Below are positions 61,500 through 64,000 of a stretch of DNA of 64,000 nucleotides, in pieces (positions within the stretch are counted from its first letter, which is position 1; each line of letters opens with the position of its first letter). This stretch comes from Azonexus sp. (lineage in GTDB: Bacteria > Pseudomonadota > Gammaproteobacteria > Burkholderiales > Rhodocyclaceae): assembly GCA_031274715.1 (NCBI GenBank), contig JAISPT010000010.1, forward strand, positions 31,026-95,025, given 5' to 3'. The notes under the pieces are model-generated. The model made no database searches. It saw only the letters and a list, made by a program, of their open reading frames with translations, and was not told the DNA's origin. Both the position numbers and the translations under genes were made by a program.

Positions 61500-61507
<8 letters not shown>
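60500..61507 (-). CDS. Patatin-like phospholipase, cytoplasmic
   Basis: 335 residues from ATG 61507; the frame continues upstream but this start overlaps the parE stop by eight bases. Patatin motifs: NLALQGGGAHGAFTWGVLDA, GVSGTSAGAMNALCLAHGL with the nucleophile Ser, and WDGGYSANPAVFPLLYD with the Asp. There is no signal peptide. It differs from the lipoprotein next to it in length and termini, so the pair is paralogous rather than recent. Confidence 0.9.
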
Positions 61508-63449
<1,942 letters not shown>

Positions 63450-63573
63450 GCGTGGTTTCGGGGATAGGGTCGCGGATCGGCGGGACGCGGTTGGTCGCTG
63501 ATTTTACCGGTTTCCCGGAATCGGGTCGGATTCAGCGAAGTCGTAACCAATAACCCGCAAAAAAAAGGACACC

Positions 63574-64000
63574 ATGGCAACCGAGTTGTTTTTTACCCGC
63601 GAACCGGTCATCAACCGCCACCGCAAGCTGATCGCCCACCGCTTTACCCTGCATGGCGCTGCCGCCGAGGTGGCAGCAACGCTGACTGCCTTGGAAGAAT
63701 GCTGGCCGGAAGGAGAGCGCTCCGTATTTGTCAACCTGCCCGGACTGAACGATCCGGCGGATGTGGCCCATCTGGCCCAATGGAATGCCCCGCCAAACGC
63801 TACGCTGGAGGTTTCGGCAAACCTTTTGGCCCAGACTGCCGTTCAGGAAGCCTTGCGGGCTGCTCTGGCCGGATGCCGTCTATGCCTGGATTTTTCGCTC
63901 GAAGAGGGCGCTACCGCGCTCAACGCGGTGGCCAACACCTCGCTGACACCGCAATTTCTGGGATTCGACGGTAGCGCCTTGTCTGCGCAAATACTGACTT
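63574..64000 (+). CDS. EAL/HDOD-type signalling protein, 3' end outside window
   Basis: Open from ATG 63574 (AAAAAAAGGA upstream) to the window end, 142 codons. It begins MATELFFTREPVINRHRKLI followed by AHRFTLHG, matching the start of YuxH/HDOD-family proteins whose N-terminal part is a degenerate EAL-like domain (usually ARQPIFDRNLKVVGYELLFR). No catalytic EVL/EAL motif is seen in the visible part. The HDOD half would lie outside the window. Confidence 0.65.
   Translation, partial: MATELFFTREPVINRHRKLIAHRFTLHGAAAEVAATLTALEECWPEGERSVFVNLPGLNDPADVAHLAQWNAPPNATLEVSANLLAQTAVQEALRAALAGCRLCLDFSLEEGATALNAVANTSLTPQFLGFDGSALSAQILT

Overview
The window looks like chromosome from a high-GC betaproteobacterium, probably of the Rhodocyclales. 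This rests on the pyrG-kdsA-eno-ftsB gene order, PEP-CTERM surface proteins, a PHA phasin, an aryl polyene locus and a lexA-imuA-imuB-dnaE2 cassette. The family-level placement is an inference, not a measurement. Most of the sequence is densely packed housekeeping DNA interrupted by two accessory blocks.

Layout. 1-4.9 kb: the end of a membrane protein gene, thrC, a 45-residue membrane protein too short for routine gene calling, nadC and the NAD(P)HX repair enzyme gene. 5-13 kb is a scrambled accessory region. It has two PEP-CTERM proteins, one of them translationally coupled to a small DRR-rich protein, and a decayed IS element whose ends bracket the other PEP-CTERM gene. It also has two near-identical AraC regulators plus three fragments of the same gene, two remnants of an ESPR-type autotransporter start, and a LuxR-type response regulator with a hybrid histidine kinase. 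13-24 kb: cnoX, pyrG-kdsA-eno-ftsB, a peroxiredoxin/FKBP pair, a small ORF under a LexA-box promoter, mutS and an MFS exporter.

24-39.6 kb holds an aryl polyene (APE) pigment operon on the minus strand, with most genes joined by 4-8 base overlaps. It encodes ketosynthases (ApeC, ApeO, ApeR), two ACPs, a ligase fused to a dehydratase (ApeH-ApeI), a second dehydratase (ApeP), a ketoreductase (ApeQ) and acyl/glycosyl transferases. It also encodes thioesterase, LolA-like, MMPL exporter and lipoprotein functions. A divergent phosphopantetheinyl transferase can activate the ACPs. No aromatic ammonia lyase or methyltransferase is present, so starter-unit supply must lie elsewhere or differ.

39.6-64 kb: menD, a third PEP-CTERM protein, an HNH nuclease, a thioesterase, a radical SAM protein, a YecA-like protein, the SOS mutagenesis cassette, and two tRNA-Arg(ACG) genes in a tandem duplication. 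These are followed by a sirtuin, phasin, parC, meso-diaminopimelate dehydrogenase, a DUF3597-like protein, a second radical SAM protein and a GIY-YIG nuclease between inverted REP-like repeats. The window ends with two patatin-type hydrolases, parE and the start of an EAL/HDOD-like signalling protein.

The parts most worth follow-up are the degenerating AraC/ESPR repeat region, the PEP-CTERM gene enclosed by IS ends, the SOS-controlled small ORF, and the unusual features of the APE operon.
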